Shown in pieces: positions 1 through 11,750 of a DNA stretch of 64,000 bases (its first letter is position 1; every line of letters begins with the position of its first letter). Source of the DNA: Phialocephala subalpina (Eukaryota > Ascomycota > Leotiomycetes > Helotiales > Mollisiaceae). Made by a program: the position numbers and the translations under genes. The notes beneath the pieces were generated by a model that had not been told where the DNA came from, made no database searches, and saw nothing but the letters and a program-made list of their open reading frames with translations. The stretch lies in assembly GCA_900073065.1 (NCBI GenBank), contig FJOG01000027.1:113148-177147 (forward strand), given 5' to 3'.

Positions 1-2750
1 AAGGCGCGTGACGCTTAGCCTTAATTTTTTGATAGACGTCGCATTCACGAATATAGTTACGAACGTCGTTTTTAAGCCCTTTTTAGTAGTAAGTTCTTCG
101 AATAAGTTTTAGCGTTTTATTTACGCCGAAGTGGCTTACTAAAGAGTCGTTATAATGAAACTTTACGACTTCGGCTTTAAATGCGAGGTTATAAAGCATA
201 AAAACTCTATTATTTTAGCGTAGAAGTCCCTATTTATCGGCTTGCCAAATTTCTTATTTTTGAGAGTTTTTTTTGCGCGTTTTATTGGCTCGTATTAACT
301 TATTATACTCATCGTTTTATTGCGATAGCAAAATGAGGTCTATAACGAGGTCGGTAAAAAGCGTTAACGCGGTACTCGAACGCGTTATTGCATATATTTA
401 TGATCTTAAGATTAATTATTTGCAACTAGCTAAATCTATCAACGATTAAAGGTTTTAATCGCTATACTCTTTATTAGAAACTTTGTCTATAAATAAATAG
501 TCGTTTATAGTTTTTAAAGCGGGGTCTCGGAAGTTTTTAGTTTCTACTTTCAAATTATTAGTTTAGACTTTTTAATCGAGATCTTTCTACTTATTAATTA
601 AAGCTAAACTCGATTTATACGTCGCGAATAAGCGTCGTATAATCGGAGATACTTTTAGTCCGATTAAAATATCGCGGACTATAATTGTAAACTTCTTTTT
701 TAATTTGTTTTAAAAAGTAGAAAACTAAGAGTCTTTAAAGGCCTCTTTAAGTGATTTATTATTATAATTCGATCGGCGATTTAATTTATTTATTGGATTT
801 AACGAGCTTTTTCGGTAGATAATCTCAAAGTCGTAAGAAGCAAAATACATAGCCTATTTTACTTGTCGTTTTTCTAAATATTTAGTATTTACTTAGTATT
901 TGAAGTTATTGTAATTAGTAATCACTTCTATAGTATACTTAGCACTTTTAAAGTAGTGTTACTACTCTTTAAAGCTCTCGATAATCGCTAGTAGCTTTTT
1001 ATCGTAAATTGCGTAGTTTCTTTCCGCGTCGTTAATTTTGCGGGAAAAAAAGGCTACGAAGTACTAATAACGCTTCGAACTACTTTTTAGGCCCTTTTAT
1101 TGTAATAAAGTCCTTACGATAGCAAATTTCGACGCGTTAATTTCTAAACGAATCTTTTTCGCTAAATTGAAATAAATTAAAAATAGTACTTTAATAAAAG
1201 CTTTTTTTAAGTCTTTAAAGCTTTATTTAGTTTCCGTTATAAATATAAACTCTTTAGACTTTACGCTTTTCTTTATGCTTTTAAGTAGCTTTAAAAAGCT
1301 TGTAATTATACTAGAGAACCCGTGCACGAAACGGCGGTAGAAGTTAATAAACCTTAAAAAAATTTGAACTTCTCGAAAAGAAATTAATTTAAATTACTCG
1401 ACGATTATTCGAACTTTTTTCGAGTTTAAATGTATTTCGTCGCAATTAATAATAAATTTAAGAAACTCTATTTACTTTTTATTAAACTCACATTTATTAA
1501 GTTTAGCGTAAAGCTTGTATTTATAGAGCTTTTTTATCACTTGAAATACGTGCGACTCGTATTTAATAAAATCTCGAGAGTAAATTAAAATATTATTTAA
1601 ATAAATTACGATAAAGTAATTTAATAAGCCCGAAAAAACTCCGTTGATATACGCTTAGAAAGTTGTTAGCGCGTTCGTTAATCCGAATAGTACTACTTAG
1701 TATTCAAAGTAATCGTAATGAGTCCGAAAAGCTATTTTTTAAACGTTTTTCCCTCGAATTCGTATGCGATAATAAGCGTCTTTTAAATTTAATTTAATAA
1801 AGATTTAAATACTTATAAAGCGATTTAAAGTCTCATTAATTAAAAGTAAAGAGTATCGGTTTTTAATCGTCATTTTATTGAGATTTTTGTAATCTACGTA
1901 AAGCTTTAAGCCTCCGTCCTTTTTAGGCACGAAGAGTATAAAAACTCCCGCAAAACTAATAGAAAGGCGTATCCACCTTTTCTCGAGAGAAATTGCGATA
2001 TAATCGCGAAGTACCGCGAATTGAAATTTTAAGAGGTTATATAAAGGCCCGTAAAGCATTTGACTTTCTATTTTAATCGTATGCTCGTATCCACTTTATT
2101 CGAGAAGGATAAAAGCTGCTTTTTCGTCGAAAATATCTTTATAGCCTCGAAAATACTTCGATAGAGTAATCTCTTACTTTTAAGTAGTTATAAAAACCCT
2201 CGATATTTCCGATTTTTAAAAAGTAAACAATTCTATTTTTAAATTTAAGCATTTACACTTTTTGTAATTAATCAAATAATCGCATTCTCCTCTCCTAAAA
2301 AAGACCGTATAAACTTCGGTATTTAGTTCGGTTTTGAGAAACTCCGTAAACTCGAAAGGGCTTAAAACTTTAATATTATCCCAAGTTACCGCGTAAACTT
2401 ATCTCCCCGTTAATTAATCGTAGATATTAATACTTTTCTTAATAAATTAGTTTCTTTTTAGTATTATTTTATAACCCGATTTATTACAGCCGTAGAAGCG
2501 CTACTTAAAGTCACGAGTTTGCCTACAATCATTAGTAATAGTGAAATTTAAATCGTAGTAATTAAAAACTTAAAAAACGTATCCGTTAAAAATCGCAAAA
2601 AATACGTCGCATTTAGCGTTAAAAACAAAATTGTTCCTTTTCGTTACGTAATTATCGATAAAGTAATTATCGGCGCTAATATCTCTTATCTTTTCCGTAG
2701 TTAATTCGGTACTTATATTTCTTTATTTAAAAAGCTTTCGAACAAAAAAG
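1..2750 (-). pseudogene. pol remnant (RT, RNase H, integrase zinc-binding domain)
   Basis: The minus-strand translation gives an RT block at 2059-1805 with the recognisable stretch VPKKDGGLKLYVDYKNLNK, matching the Gypsy RT pattern (PKKDG..R.CVDYR.LN). Further along, about 1590-1300, is a KCEF-type segment after the expected catalytic region. About 1140-960 there is an RNase H-like stretch (INASKFAI, then AERNYAIYDKKLLAI). At about 190-1 there is an integrase H2C2 motif (HFGVNKTLKLIRRTYY, then RECDVYQ). Stops interrupt all frames. Boundaries are approximate. Confidence 0.85.
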
Positions 2751-2879
2751 CGTATAAGCGTCTCATTAAATCGATTTACGCTTAAAATTTGATTGCGTTT
2801 TTTCTCGAGTCGAAAAAAGTCCGAGAAAGCTTTTTTATTACGTTAAAAGCCTTCTTATATATTGCTTTAATTGATCTCT

Positions 2880-4544
2880 CGCTCTTTTTAGCTTTAAGGA
2901 AATCTTTTTTAGCTTTAACTTTCTTAGGGTTTTCTTTAGCTTATTTTGCGTACTTCGGGCAGCGCGAATCTCCGGAGAAGTGTCTTTTTCCATTATAAAT
3001 CCAATAAGTCTTTTTCGAGTCGTTATTACTACCGTTTTTTGAGTTAAAGTTAAATAGTTTACCGGGGTTAAAACTCTAATTAAAAGAACGTAACTCCCAT
3101 TTGCTTTTATTCTTTTTACTATTAAATTTAAACTTCTTAAAAGAGTCGTAGTTTTCGTTATTATTTTTATCGTTTCGTTTTCTCTTCGTATCGTAATCGA
3201 AATAACTCTTTTTTATCTTTTAAAGGTTTTTAAATTGTAATTTAACCTCTTGAAAATCCCGTAAAAATACGTCCATTATAAAAAAAGAATCCCATTAATC
3301 TTATTATATTATTGTCCTTTCGTAAAAGGGTTCGTAATAGCGTTCGAAAAAATTTATACGCGATCGCTTTCTTTGTGCATTAATAAGTCTCGTTTGTATT
3401 CGCGTATACGATTATAGACTTCCGATATTGTCTCGTTTTTACTATTGTTTTAAGTAAGACGCTAAAGCTTTACGAAAGCATTCGTTTCGCGTTCTTAAAG
3501 CAACGCGATAAAATCGTATACTTAAGACTTCTAATCTACTTAGGACATTCGGACCCCAAAAAGGCTAATAGCGGAAAATTGTAAGAGAAACTACTTATTC
3601 TTTATTTTCGAGTTTATTTTAAAGCGCGTCGCCGTAGTATTTACTTTTAATCGGTGGGAATTATACGTGAAAAGTTGAGCTCTAAAAACGTTCTTTATAG
3701 CGTCGAAAAAAGTTCGATGCTTTATAATATTTTTTTTTTCGTAAAACGGAGAGAGAGTAATAGACTTTACTTAGCTTTCCCTTCGTATTTCAAGTCCGAC
3801 GTCGAAGCTTAGAAGAGGGTCGAATATCTAGTCCGAAATAAGTGCTTCGAAAGTAAGTCGAACGGGCGTTTTAAAGGGAAAGTCGAAAGTCGGCCTTGGG
3901 TTTTGAGACGCGTTTCCAATCGGGAGGTTTCTGGAGGCTTCTCTTCTCTCGTTATTGAGAGCGCTTAACGCGTAAAAGCCACGAAGTCCGTTAGCGGAGT
4001 TTCTCGGCTTTTAATCGTATTTATCGCGGATATATTCTTTGCGAGGGGTCAATTTACTCCGTTTAAGTCCGCGTTGGCGATACGCGTCGTTTCCGGCGTT
4101 GATTTGGGCCTATAGACGCTGAATCGTATCGAGGACTTAGTTTAGGAGGTCTTATTGTTTTTACTATCGCGCAAAAAAGCGCTAGTTTGCTTAGTCGGCG
4201 GAAGAGTCTCGAGGCCTTTCTTGGACGCGATCGGAATCAGTTGGAGACTTGAAAGATTTGCTTAGAGACTTAATTGGAGTGTCTCTGTTTTTAACGCTAG
4301 AAGCAGTGCTTAAAGTAGCGCTAAGTTGCTGTTTATAGTCTAAGGTTTAGTTAAAGCCTTTAGTAATCTGTTGAAGATTATTAGTAGCGGCCCCTACGTT
4401 GCTACTTAGAGTCCCAAAAGTAAAAGATTCGCCGTTTCCTTTAGAGTTCTAAGAGAGTTGCTGAGCTTGAGAGCGAAGGACGCTACTATCTACTGAAAAA
4501 GGGCCCGTAAGAGCTCTTTCTCCGTTGCTGTTATTGGCAGCCAT
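2880..4544 (-). pseudogene. gag remnant with mutated zinc knuckle
   Basis: An ATG at 4544 (MAANNSNGERALTGP) begins a reading frame just inside the LTR, the expected place for gag. The 5' third keeps higher GC than the rest of the element. Near 3020-2950 a degenerate CCHC knuckle reads YWIYNGKRHFSGDSRCPK. The two cysteines expected before the histidine are both tyrosines, each explained by one G-to-A change, as RIP would produce. The frame is broken in between, so the end is approximate. Confidence 0.7.
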
Positions 4545-4598
4545 AGCTTCGTGCGCGCTATTGTCGAACTCTTAACCCTTAAAGTAGAGAGATTAGAA

Positions 4599-4860
4599 TG
4601 TGAGGTGTAAAATAAAAAGAGGCAATAATAAGTCAGATTAGTATTAGACTAATCTTTATCCTTTTGCCAGAGATTCAAAGAGCCCCTATATATAGAATAA
4701 CAGCCTAAGAATAACAATCGCATAGCCCCCGTAAGACCTCCTACGCTACGCGTAAGCTTACGCGAGCTCTACGTAGGTTATAGAGGCTACGCAGCCTTAG
4801 GTGGTGGCTGTAAGCCAGCTAGAGGCTGCGCCAGTAGGACACCCAATCTTACACGTGACA
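4599..4860 (-). repeat. LTR of the Gypsy element (5' LTR relative to the element)
   Basis: The block starts TGTGAGGTGTAA and ends TTACACGTGACA. These ends are inverted repeats matching at 10 of 12 positions and carry the canonical TG...CA termini. It sits directly upstream of the gag start on the minus strand. A TATA-like tract (ctatatata, about 4686-4694) lies inside it and would serve minus-strand transcription. Length is 262 bp. No clear tRNA primer-binding site (TGG...) follows the inner edge. The second LTR is not in the window, so identity could not be compared. Confidence 0.75.
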
Positions 4861-5234
4861 CGTTTAAATTAAAAATTAAAAATTCAATAGAAAATAAACT
4901 CCAAATAATATTTCTTTATTATTATTTATATTTAATGCAAATAAAGGATCCTTTATAAGAATTATTGAATTTTAATTTTAATTATAATTACAAAATATAT
5001 AATATTTAATTAGTATTAATTAATAATATAAACAAAATTAAATTAGAATAATAATAACGATAAATAATTAGATTATTACGTTAAATTAATTATATTAGAT
5101 TATAATATATTAATAGAAATAATATAATTATAATTTCAATAGAATTATTTTTAAATTATAATATTATTAATAATTAATAAATAGTTCTTTATAATTGATA
5201 TCAAGTTCTATTGAAATTACTTAGGCCAATTATC
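4861..5234. repeat. AT-rich RIP-like block
   Basis: Almost pure A/T sequence with no coding potential, lying between the LTR and the SDR pseudogene. It probably represents an older, fully decayed repeat into which the retrotransposon inserted. No terminal repeats were found in it. Confidence 0.7.
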
Positions 5235-6350
5235 CTCTTCCCATTTTTAAAATCCTATTCTCTCGATAAGATAACTTTAGCACGAGAAAAATAGATTTAG
5301 TTTATATCTAATTAGCGTTCCGGCCTCCTAAACCAATTACTGATTTCACCGGCTAAATAATCATCGTAATCGGCGCGAATGTTAGTCTCGGAAAAGAAGC
5401 CGTCAAGTATTTTGTCCGTCTTAATACTATTAAGGTCATCGCAACTATTTGTTCTGCAGTAAAAGGCATATCTACCGTCGCTAAGATCGAAATAGAGATA
5501 AGGCGAACCGGTATCATCGAGTCGTGGGAGCTTGATTATAGTAGCTATACTTCCATCATATCCTTTTACGCCAAGGTCGTAGAATTCAAGCGTGTCGACG
5601 CAGTGCTTCTAAATACTAGTGTTAGAACCCCGAAATTCGAGATCTTCGAGGGGGGCGAGAATATTATCACTGTGAACGTGATGAGTACGGTGCTGCTTAT
5701 GTTGCTATTTCTTTCGACGTTGCGGGCATCTGCTACCAAATGGGATATTATCCCTACTTTCGTGGTCACAAGTTTAGTATATTATAAGGCTGTAAATTCT
5801 CTCGGAGTCCTTAGCGGCCCGACCCCAAAACCGCCGATATGAATGAACGGTATGTTGCTCTTCTTCCCCGATTTTACTTCATGGTGGCTTACTTCTAATT
5901 CAGGTACCAAATTTCCAAATTATTGCAAATATTCGCGGTTCGCGAGATGCAGTACGAACAGCTGACAAGAAGCCATTGGTTCTTGTCAACTCAATCAGCC
6001 TAGGGCTTTGCTCCACGGACCTGACTCGAAATGCAGAGCGTGTTAACGCTTTTGTGATGCCGATAATTATGAAATTGCTGGCATGGACGCCAGAAGAGGG
6101 TAGTAGGATACTAGTTTATACCACTATTGCTGGACCCGAGTCACACGGAGTGCTTCTCAGTGAATGCAGTATAAAGAAGTTGTTTTCCTCTAAATTTCGA
6201 GCCGAAGTATAAGGCTGACGATAGTATAGCAAAGCGTTAGCTCCTTGGATTGGAATTGACGAAGGGAAGAAAGTCTAGGAGAAGATTTGGAGCGAGTTTA
6301 GTACCAAACTTGAGTATATTTAGCCTAGTATTCTTAAAAATCTTTGAGTT
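5235..6350 (+). pseudogene. Short-chain dehydrogenase/reductase pseudogene (RIP-mutated)
   Basis: Successive frames rebuild an SDR. The cofactor loop reads GANVSLGKEAV (TGxxxGxG family, with the first positions altered), followed by RTGIIESWELDYSSY, then DAVLLNTSV in place of the usual NAG, ITVNVMST, and FVVTS before the catalytic region. After an intron at about 5850-5903 comes YQISK, the conserved YxxxK catalytic pair, then VREM. After a frame change come VNSISLGLCSTDLTRNA (the usual PGLC region) and LLAWTPEEGSRILVYTTIAG. The C-terminus (EKIWSEFSTKLEYI) contains a TAG where a glutamine is expected. Stops and frame changes make it non-functional. It lies beside RIP-damaged repeats and was probably hit by RIP itself or by leakage from them. 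Confidence 0.8.
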
Positions 6351-7668
6351 TAAAACAATTTTCTAAGAGCCTTTTTTAGAGCCGATAGAATTGGTAGGTT
6401 AAAAGGGAGGTGCGACGTGTAGAGATCGGGCTGATTGCGATAAGGCCTTAGGAGGAGAAGTGTTGAAAGAAGGATATAATCAACGTCCTACCTAATATTT
6501 CTACTCCTCTCTGATACTCCTTCTACGTAAAGTCATAGATAGAAGCTATTACAACCGTCGACCTGCATTATTACTACTCTTAAACCCTTCTATTATTAGC
6601 GATTTGGTTGCTATAGCTCGGACAATACTTTCTTTGCTTTTCCATATAATATTTAAAGCTTACTTTAAGAGTTTACAAGTAAATTGACCTAAAGAGCATT
6701 TTATCATATATCTGTATACTTTGGAACGAACTATAGATTCTGGACTTGATTTATTATTCATCTCTCACCCGCGGTCCTTCTATTTCTACGAGACCTTGAC
6801 CTCCAATCTAACCTCCTTATCGTATGCTTTACTACTTCAAACACTTATCACCTATTATATACACCATAAAGTTCGATTCCATGGACTATGAGTATCGATC
6901 TTACGATACTTGCGGTTAACGCAATAAAAGCGTATAAAAATCAGACCGATTAGGGTCCCGAACTCTAATCGCACCGAAGTAACACTAATCTTTTCGAAAC
7001 AAAATATGTAAAGTACCTCGAGCTATATACTCCCAGGTTAATTTACATACTACATTATACATCCCGGGGATAGTGGGGGAGGGGTTATAGTCGCCATTGG
7101 TATAAGAGGCGGAAATTGGCTGCAAAAACACAGATGGGAGGAGGGTGGTATTTCGGGACAAGTATATCAAAGGCTATATGGAATATTTTGCAAAGGACAA
7201 AACTTGACTAATACAATTACGTTGCCCTACCCTACTACTCCTATTCTTGAGTCAATATGAGGGATGTAGATCGTTGAATCCTTAGCTACACAAGCACTTT
7301 CCCGCTGCCGATACCTCGACGTCCCGTTCCTCTTCCAAACCCGGCAAACATTTTTACCAGTAAACGGTACCTACAGAAAAGGCATTTGAGACAGATGCTT
7401 CAGGCGTTAAAATTCATTACTTTAAGAGGCATTAGGATATAGAAAAATCGTTATCCATCTTTTGGGTTCTGGAACCTGACAAAGAATGTTTTTATCCAAC
7501 CGTACGTCCGTCGTTCTACCTACTTGCTCTAGTCTGGAGTCGCGAATTCGACATCTGAGAAAGTTAGAGCTCAGAGAGACTGCACGGGAAATATCAAGCT
7601 TACGCTTTAGAGCAAAATAGTTGGCTGTTGTTAGTGATCCGGCAGGTTGGTGGAGACGGCTTGTCCAA
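6351..7668. other. Gene-free stretch between two pseudogenes
   Basis: No credible gene was found. Several parts (about 6480-6760) are TA-rich and look decayed, suggesting further relics of repeats or of genes, but no family could be recognised. Confidence 0.6.
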
Positions 7669-10600
7669 TGAATGTCCCCACCAATGGCTGGTCTTTCTGA
7701 CCAAGAATATCATGTTCTTCCATGAGGACGCGAAACTCCCGGAACCAGGATCTCAGGCAAACATTATCTGGAAAGACTCGATCAAGCGACTGACTACAAA
7801 TGGAGGGCAAAGGTGATCGGTATTGAGCCCGGTATTGGGACCGAGTACAACATCGCCTTCTTGGCTACCCAGCCCCCTGGCCATCCTTCGATAGATACCT
7901 TGGCGGAACATGGTTATCGGGCTTTCTTCAAGTTCTCTCGTCAACCCGACTACTGCCAGTATATATTGGGCTCGATGGATGGGGTCATATTCCCAGCCTC
8001 CCAACCCAAGACCTGGCAAGTGGGCAGATACTCCATACGTGAGATCCTGATGGGAAGAGGCGGGCACCGTCCTGTACCTCATAAGCGCATGAACGCTGAT
8101 GGTCCTTCCGTTATGGCGGCAAGAACTCGCATGAATGCTGAGCAAAAGGAAGCATTCGACGAGCTCTTCAAATCCTTTTTCACTATAGTCATCAGCCCAA
8201 CTGGGTGTGGCAAGACGATGTTGGCTTCTACATTCTGTGCTGCTTGTGCCCAAAGTGGTGAGAGAGTTCTTGTACTCGCTTCGTCTCAGGCTGATCTTCG
8301 ACAACTGCACAACCTTTCCATCAGCGCAGCAAACGACTTAGATGTTTCCGAAAGACTTACCAACGGAATGTTCCTTGTTAATACAATGTCTAGCATTGAC
8401 TCGGGATGGCTTTCGGAACTGCTCTCGAAATCCTGAGGGGATCTCCGAAATGGGCTAAAGGAGGCCTGTAGGACGCCATTCATCGGACGCCACATCCCAT
8501 GGAAAAATTAACAAACCCCATGGAAACCAATAAAATCGATGGAATGCGTCACGTTCCATGAGTAATTTCCGACGAATTTTTAAAGTTTGTAAAGGCTGAT
8601 TTGGCGCGAACTTAATAAGGGGGCTAGACCTCGCCACCCCCTGTGATAGCTCAAGACCACTATGCTGAACTGGCGAGGTAAAGAAAAGTAATTGATATTG
8701 CGTATCTTTTAGAATCTGAGGCACAAGAAGAAGAGAGAGAAAGGGAGGGAAACCAGCTACACACCCGAAACTAGCTACCTGATTAATCAGGCTACAATAT
8801 AGCTATCCGCGGTCATAGTCATAATCCACTAGATCTAATATAATTAATTAAATATAAATCTTTATTTATTGCGTAGAAGTATATAATACTTTATAAAGTA
8901 ATATATAATTCTATAAATTATATTTAAATCTATAAAAATACCTTATAATTTGATCGGTATATATTTTTATATACTTTAATATTTTACTCACTTAAATTCA
9001 CAAGAAATCCTTGATGAAATGCATTGTGTTTCATGGAACAGTAGTAATCCGATGGAATTGGGTGTCCGATGAATGGCGTCTTACAGGACCCGCAATCACT
9101 TGTTGATAATGTCCTACTCTCTGCCGGACCTCCTGATCTTACCATTGCAACAGCCCTATTCGCAACAGTCGATGAATTCAGCAAAGGCCACCTGCTTCGA
9201 CACTTCCAACCCACCGTACTCATAATCGACAACGTAGAAAGCATACCAGACCACATGGTCTTCGCAGCATGCGGCGCTTTTGCTTCGACATTGACAAGAG
9301 TCGCACTATTCGCCCACGAAGACGGACTCGCAAGTCTCGCTACAGCGGGAGAACGAAACCACCTCTAGCGACAATTGGAGCAGATGACCGTTGCTTGCTT
9401 GGCGAAGACCGGTATCAAGCCTATGCGTCTCGATACACAGTATCATGCCGATCCTGATATCAGTGCCTTCTTCAGATCTCATGCGTATAATGCTGCGGTC
9501 AATGCATCAAGAGAGAACTGGAGCCTGTGCGATTCTCTGTCAGCGAGGAATTTTGCAACGCACCTGTTCATGGCTAATTGGGTTGCTGGATTTCTTGGAA
9601 AGAGCCCAGCTGATTGTAAAGTATCTGTCTTCGTCAATGTGAAGGGTAAGTCATATTTGAAAGTCCCTGAGCTTGTGAAACATTAGAAGCCGTGCTAACT
9701 TGGCTCACAGATGGCCAGTGCGTCCAAGTCAAGTCTTCCACAGGGCTCCTCAACCTTCAAAACCTAATCGCAATCGCTAAAGTTATCAAGTCCCTCCCTC
9801 CAGCCGGAATCGCACTCAGCGGCATCCTTGTCGTCACCTTCTTTCCCCGCTCCGTCGCCACCATTCGCTCCTTCCTCAAATCCCAGGGCTTGAAAGTCCG
9901 AGTAGAGCATATCGATTCCACTTCTCTCAACACGTCCTCCGACGACAATCCCGTCGTGATCATCGACTGTCCTACCCTCTATACCAACAATGCCACTCGC
10001 GGCGGATCCCTCGGCGATGTGAAGCGGAATAAGAAGGCGCTCTTGCTTCCAAGGGCGCTTAGGATTGTTGTTGGTCATCAGGATATTGGACTCCGAGCGA
10101 GTTTTAGTGAGATGGGTGAGGGAATTGGACCGAATCAGGGAGGGAGGTTTTGGCAGGCTTTTATTAAGCAGCATAGAGACTTCGGGATGATGAAGGATAT
10201 GAAAATCGGGGAGGAGTTGTTGGAATATGAGGCGGCATTGGTTCCTGATCGGTAAGCCCCTTTGCTCTTTGATTTGGGAATCTTGAAAGTCCCATTATTC
10301 TTGGGACATTCTAGTTTGCGCTTGAATCATGAAACAGGAAGGCTGACCTCGAGATTTAGGTACTGGATGGCAAGTAAGCGCGGTGTTGACGCGACCGGCA
10401 TTTTCAAGGAGCTTAGGGCGAAGAAAGAGGCAAAGGAGGCAAAGGCTGCTGCAATTGCTTCCGTTGTCGAGGTCGACGAGGAGAATGACCCAGATCCACT
10501 GGGACATTCAAATCATGACCGGAACGAGATTCCGACGACGTATCGTTTAGAAGATCGGCTGGAAAACATGAACTTGGGCCCTGATGGTCTTCCACTTCCC

Positions 10601-10750
10601 GATTCAGTACTACCCAGAGCTGCTAATTGGAGAGAAGTAGAGAAGGAGCGAGAAGCTACTGGTTACACTTACTCCAATAAGCCGAATGAGAAGTACGGCA
10701 AGGACAAGCAGAAGCTGGATCGGATTAAGAAGTCGAGCAGCTGGAGATAG
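7669..10750 (+). pseudogene. SF1 (UPF1/DNA2-like) helicase-type ATPase pseudogene
   Basis: The reading frame starts at an ATG at 7669. A Walker A motif (SPTGCGKT) lies near 8200. The second RecA-like part has the SF1 signature LDTQYHADPDISAFF (family pattern L..QYRM.P.I..F). Two introns are visible (9646-9710 and 10252-10359), and phase is kept across both. The C-terminal exon is lysine/glutamate-rich and ends KKSSSWR. The gene is broken by in-frame stops at 7723 (TGA), 8434 (TGA) and 9366 (TAG), each one C-to-T step from Arg or Gln, and by a 623-bp insertion at 8465-9087. Removing the insertion restores the frame exactly (...GLKE-D-PQSLVDN...). The role of the ancestor was probably RNA or DNA unwinding; the exact subfamily is unknown. 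Confidence 0.8.
8465..9087. mobile_element. Non-autonomous TIR element (MITE-like) inserted in the helicase
   Basis: The left end begins CCTGTAGGACGCCATTCATC and the right end, reverse-complemented, begins CCTGTAAGACGCCATTCATC. The first 26 bases differ at two positions, both G/A transitions, and weaker similarity continues to about 38 bp. The interior is AT-rich (about 8820-8990) and codes for nothing recognisable. No transposase is present. Excision of exactly these 623 bp restores the helicase frame. No target-site duplication was recognised, so the superfamily cannot be assigned. Confidence 0.75.
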
Positions 10751-11750
10751 ATAATAGGAGACGGTTTAACTGAGTCTTGTAAGACTAGGGAATGAATTCA
10801 TGACAAGCTTGCAGCATAGAAATCCATTTCGACATTTGGAATATCACAACCGTGATGGGACAATTGAGAAGGGTCGATGAGCTATTGAAGTCTTGCTTTG
10901 AATTCCTCCACGTGCACCTATTCCGACCAATGATGACGCTTATAGAGTTTTTGTTGCACGTCGCATTTGTGATTTGGTGTTGAGCTGGTATTGAACTGGA
11001 CTTGAGAAGAGCTTGAGCTAAGCTTGAGCTGGTTTTGAGCTAGTTTTGGTCTCGAGGCGCATCAAAAGCACCAAAACAACTTCAGAGGAGCACAGATAGT
11101 TCAATTTGATGATTCTAGAAATAATGGACTGAAATATGCTGCTCTTGAATTGTCTAAATCAACAAGTAAATCAGGTCTTTGAGTTGAGGAGGAGGGTTCA
11201 CGGGAAAACGCGCGCTAACCTAGTGTTGGAGGAAGAGCCGTTAGTCTCAAAACAAGAGATCTCTCCTTCATAACCAGACAACCGCATCATTCGAAGCTCT
11301 ATTTCTATTAATAGCTCAACGCTTGTCGCATACTCTCCCATCACAAGCACAATCATGTTCTCAACACGATGAGCGACCGAAACCGTAATGCAGTCTGCAG
11401 AGGCCGAGTAGTCCTATTGTTTCCAGCCGTACCCCTCATCGTCCGAAGGCAGGACGTGTCGCGTTCACTTCGCAAATACGGCCATCAATTCTGACTTCTA
11501 GGAGGTCCAAATTCTTCTCTGGTATGGAATAAAGACACGCAGACCGAAACATCCGGAGTCGGGACGGGCTGTCAAGATGTACTTGTGTTTCTGGAGTTTA
11601 GCGTTACTACACCGAGAACCCCAACCTTGGAACCGAATGACACCAAGACGGGAGTAGGGAACTAAAGCAAACTTTCCTTCTGATCAGAATCTCAGGCCTA
11701 TGCTCATTGCAATTTTTTGACACTTTTTTTGAACATCCTCGAGGAAGAAA
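10751..11750. other. Intergenic region upstream of the 2EXR gene
   Basis: No gene recognised. A small cluster of degenerate 'ttgagctg' units lies at about 10979-11045. The last 200 bp would hold the promoter of the gene starting at 11751; no clear TATA box was seen. Confidence 0.6.

Larger units (their letters stand above)
1..4860 (-). mobile_element. Ty3/Gypsy LTR retrotransposon, RIP-degraded, cut by window edge
   Basis: Read on the minus strand the order is LTR (4860-4599), gag, then reverse transcriptase, RNase H and the zinc-binding part of integrase, where the window starts. This is the order of Ty3/Gypsy elements. Coding capacity is destroyed by very many stop codons and an AT-rich, TA-rich composition, strongest in 1-3500 and weaker near the LTR. 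Cysteine-to-tyrosine and CAA/CAG-to-stop changes fit RIP. The distal LTR and outer target-site duplication lie outside the window. The element is inactive. Confidence 0.9.

Noticed and set aside
8469..9083. TA target duplication (Tc1/mariner type) for the inserted element
   Set aside because: TA is present at both inner positions, but removing the element with one TA does not restore the helicase frame, whereas removal of 8465-9087 does.
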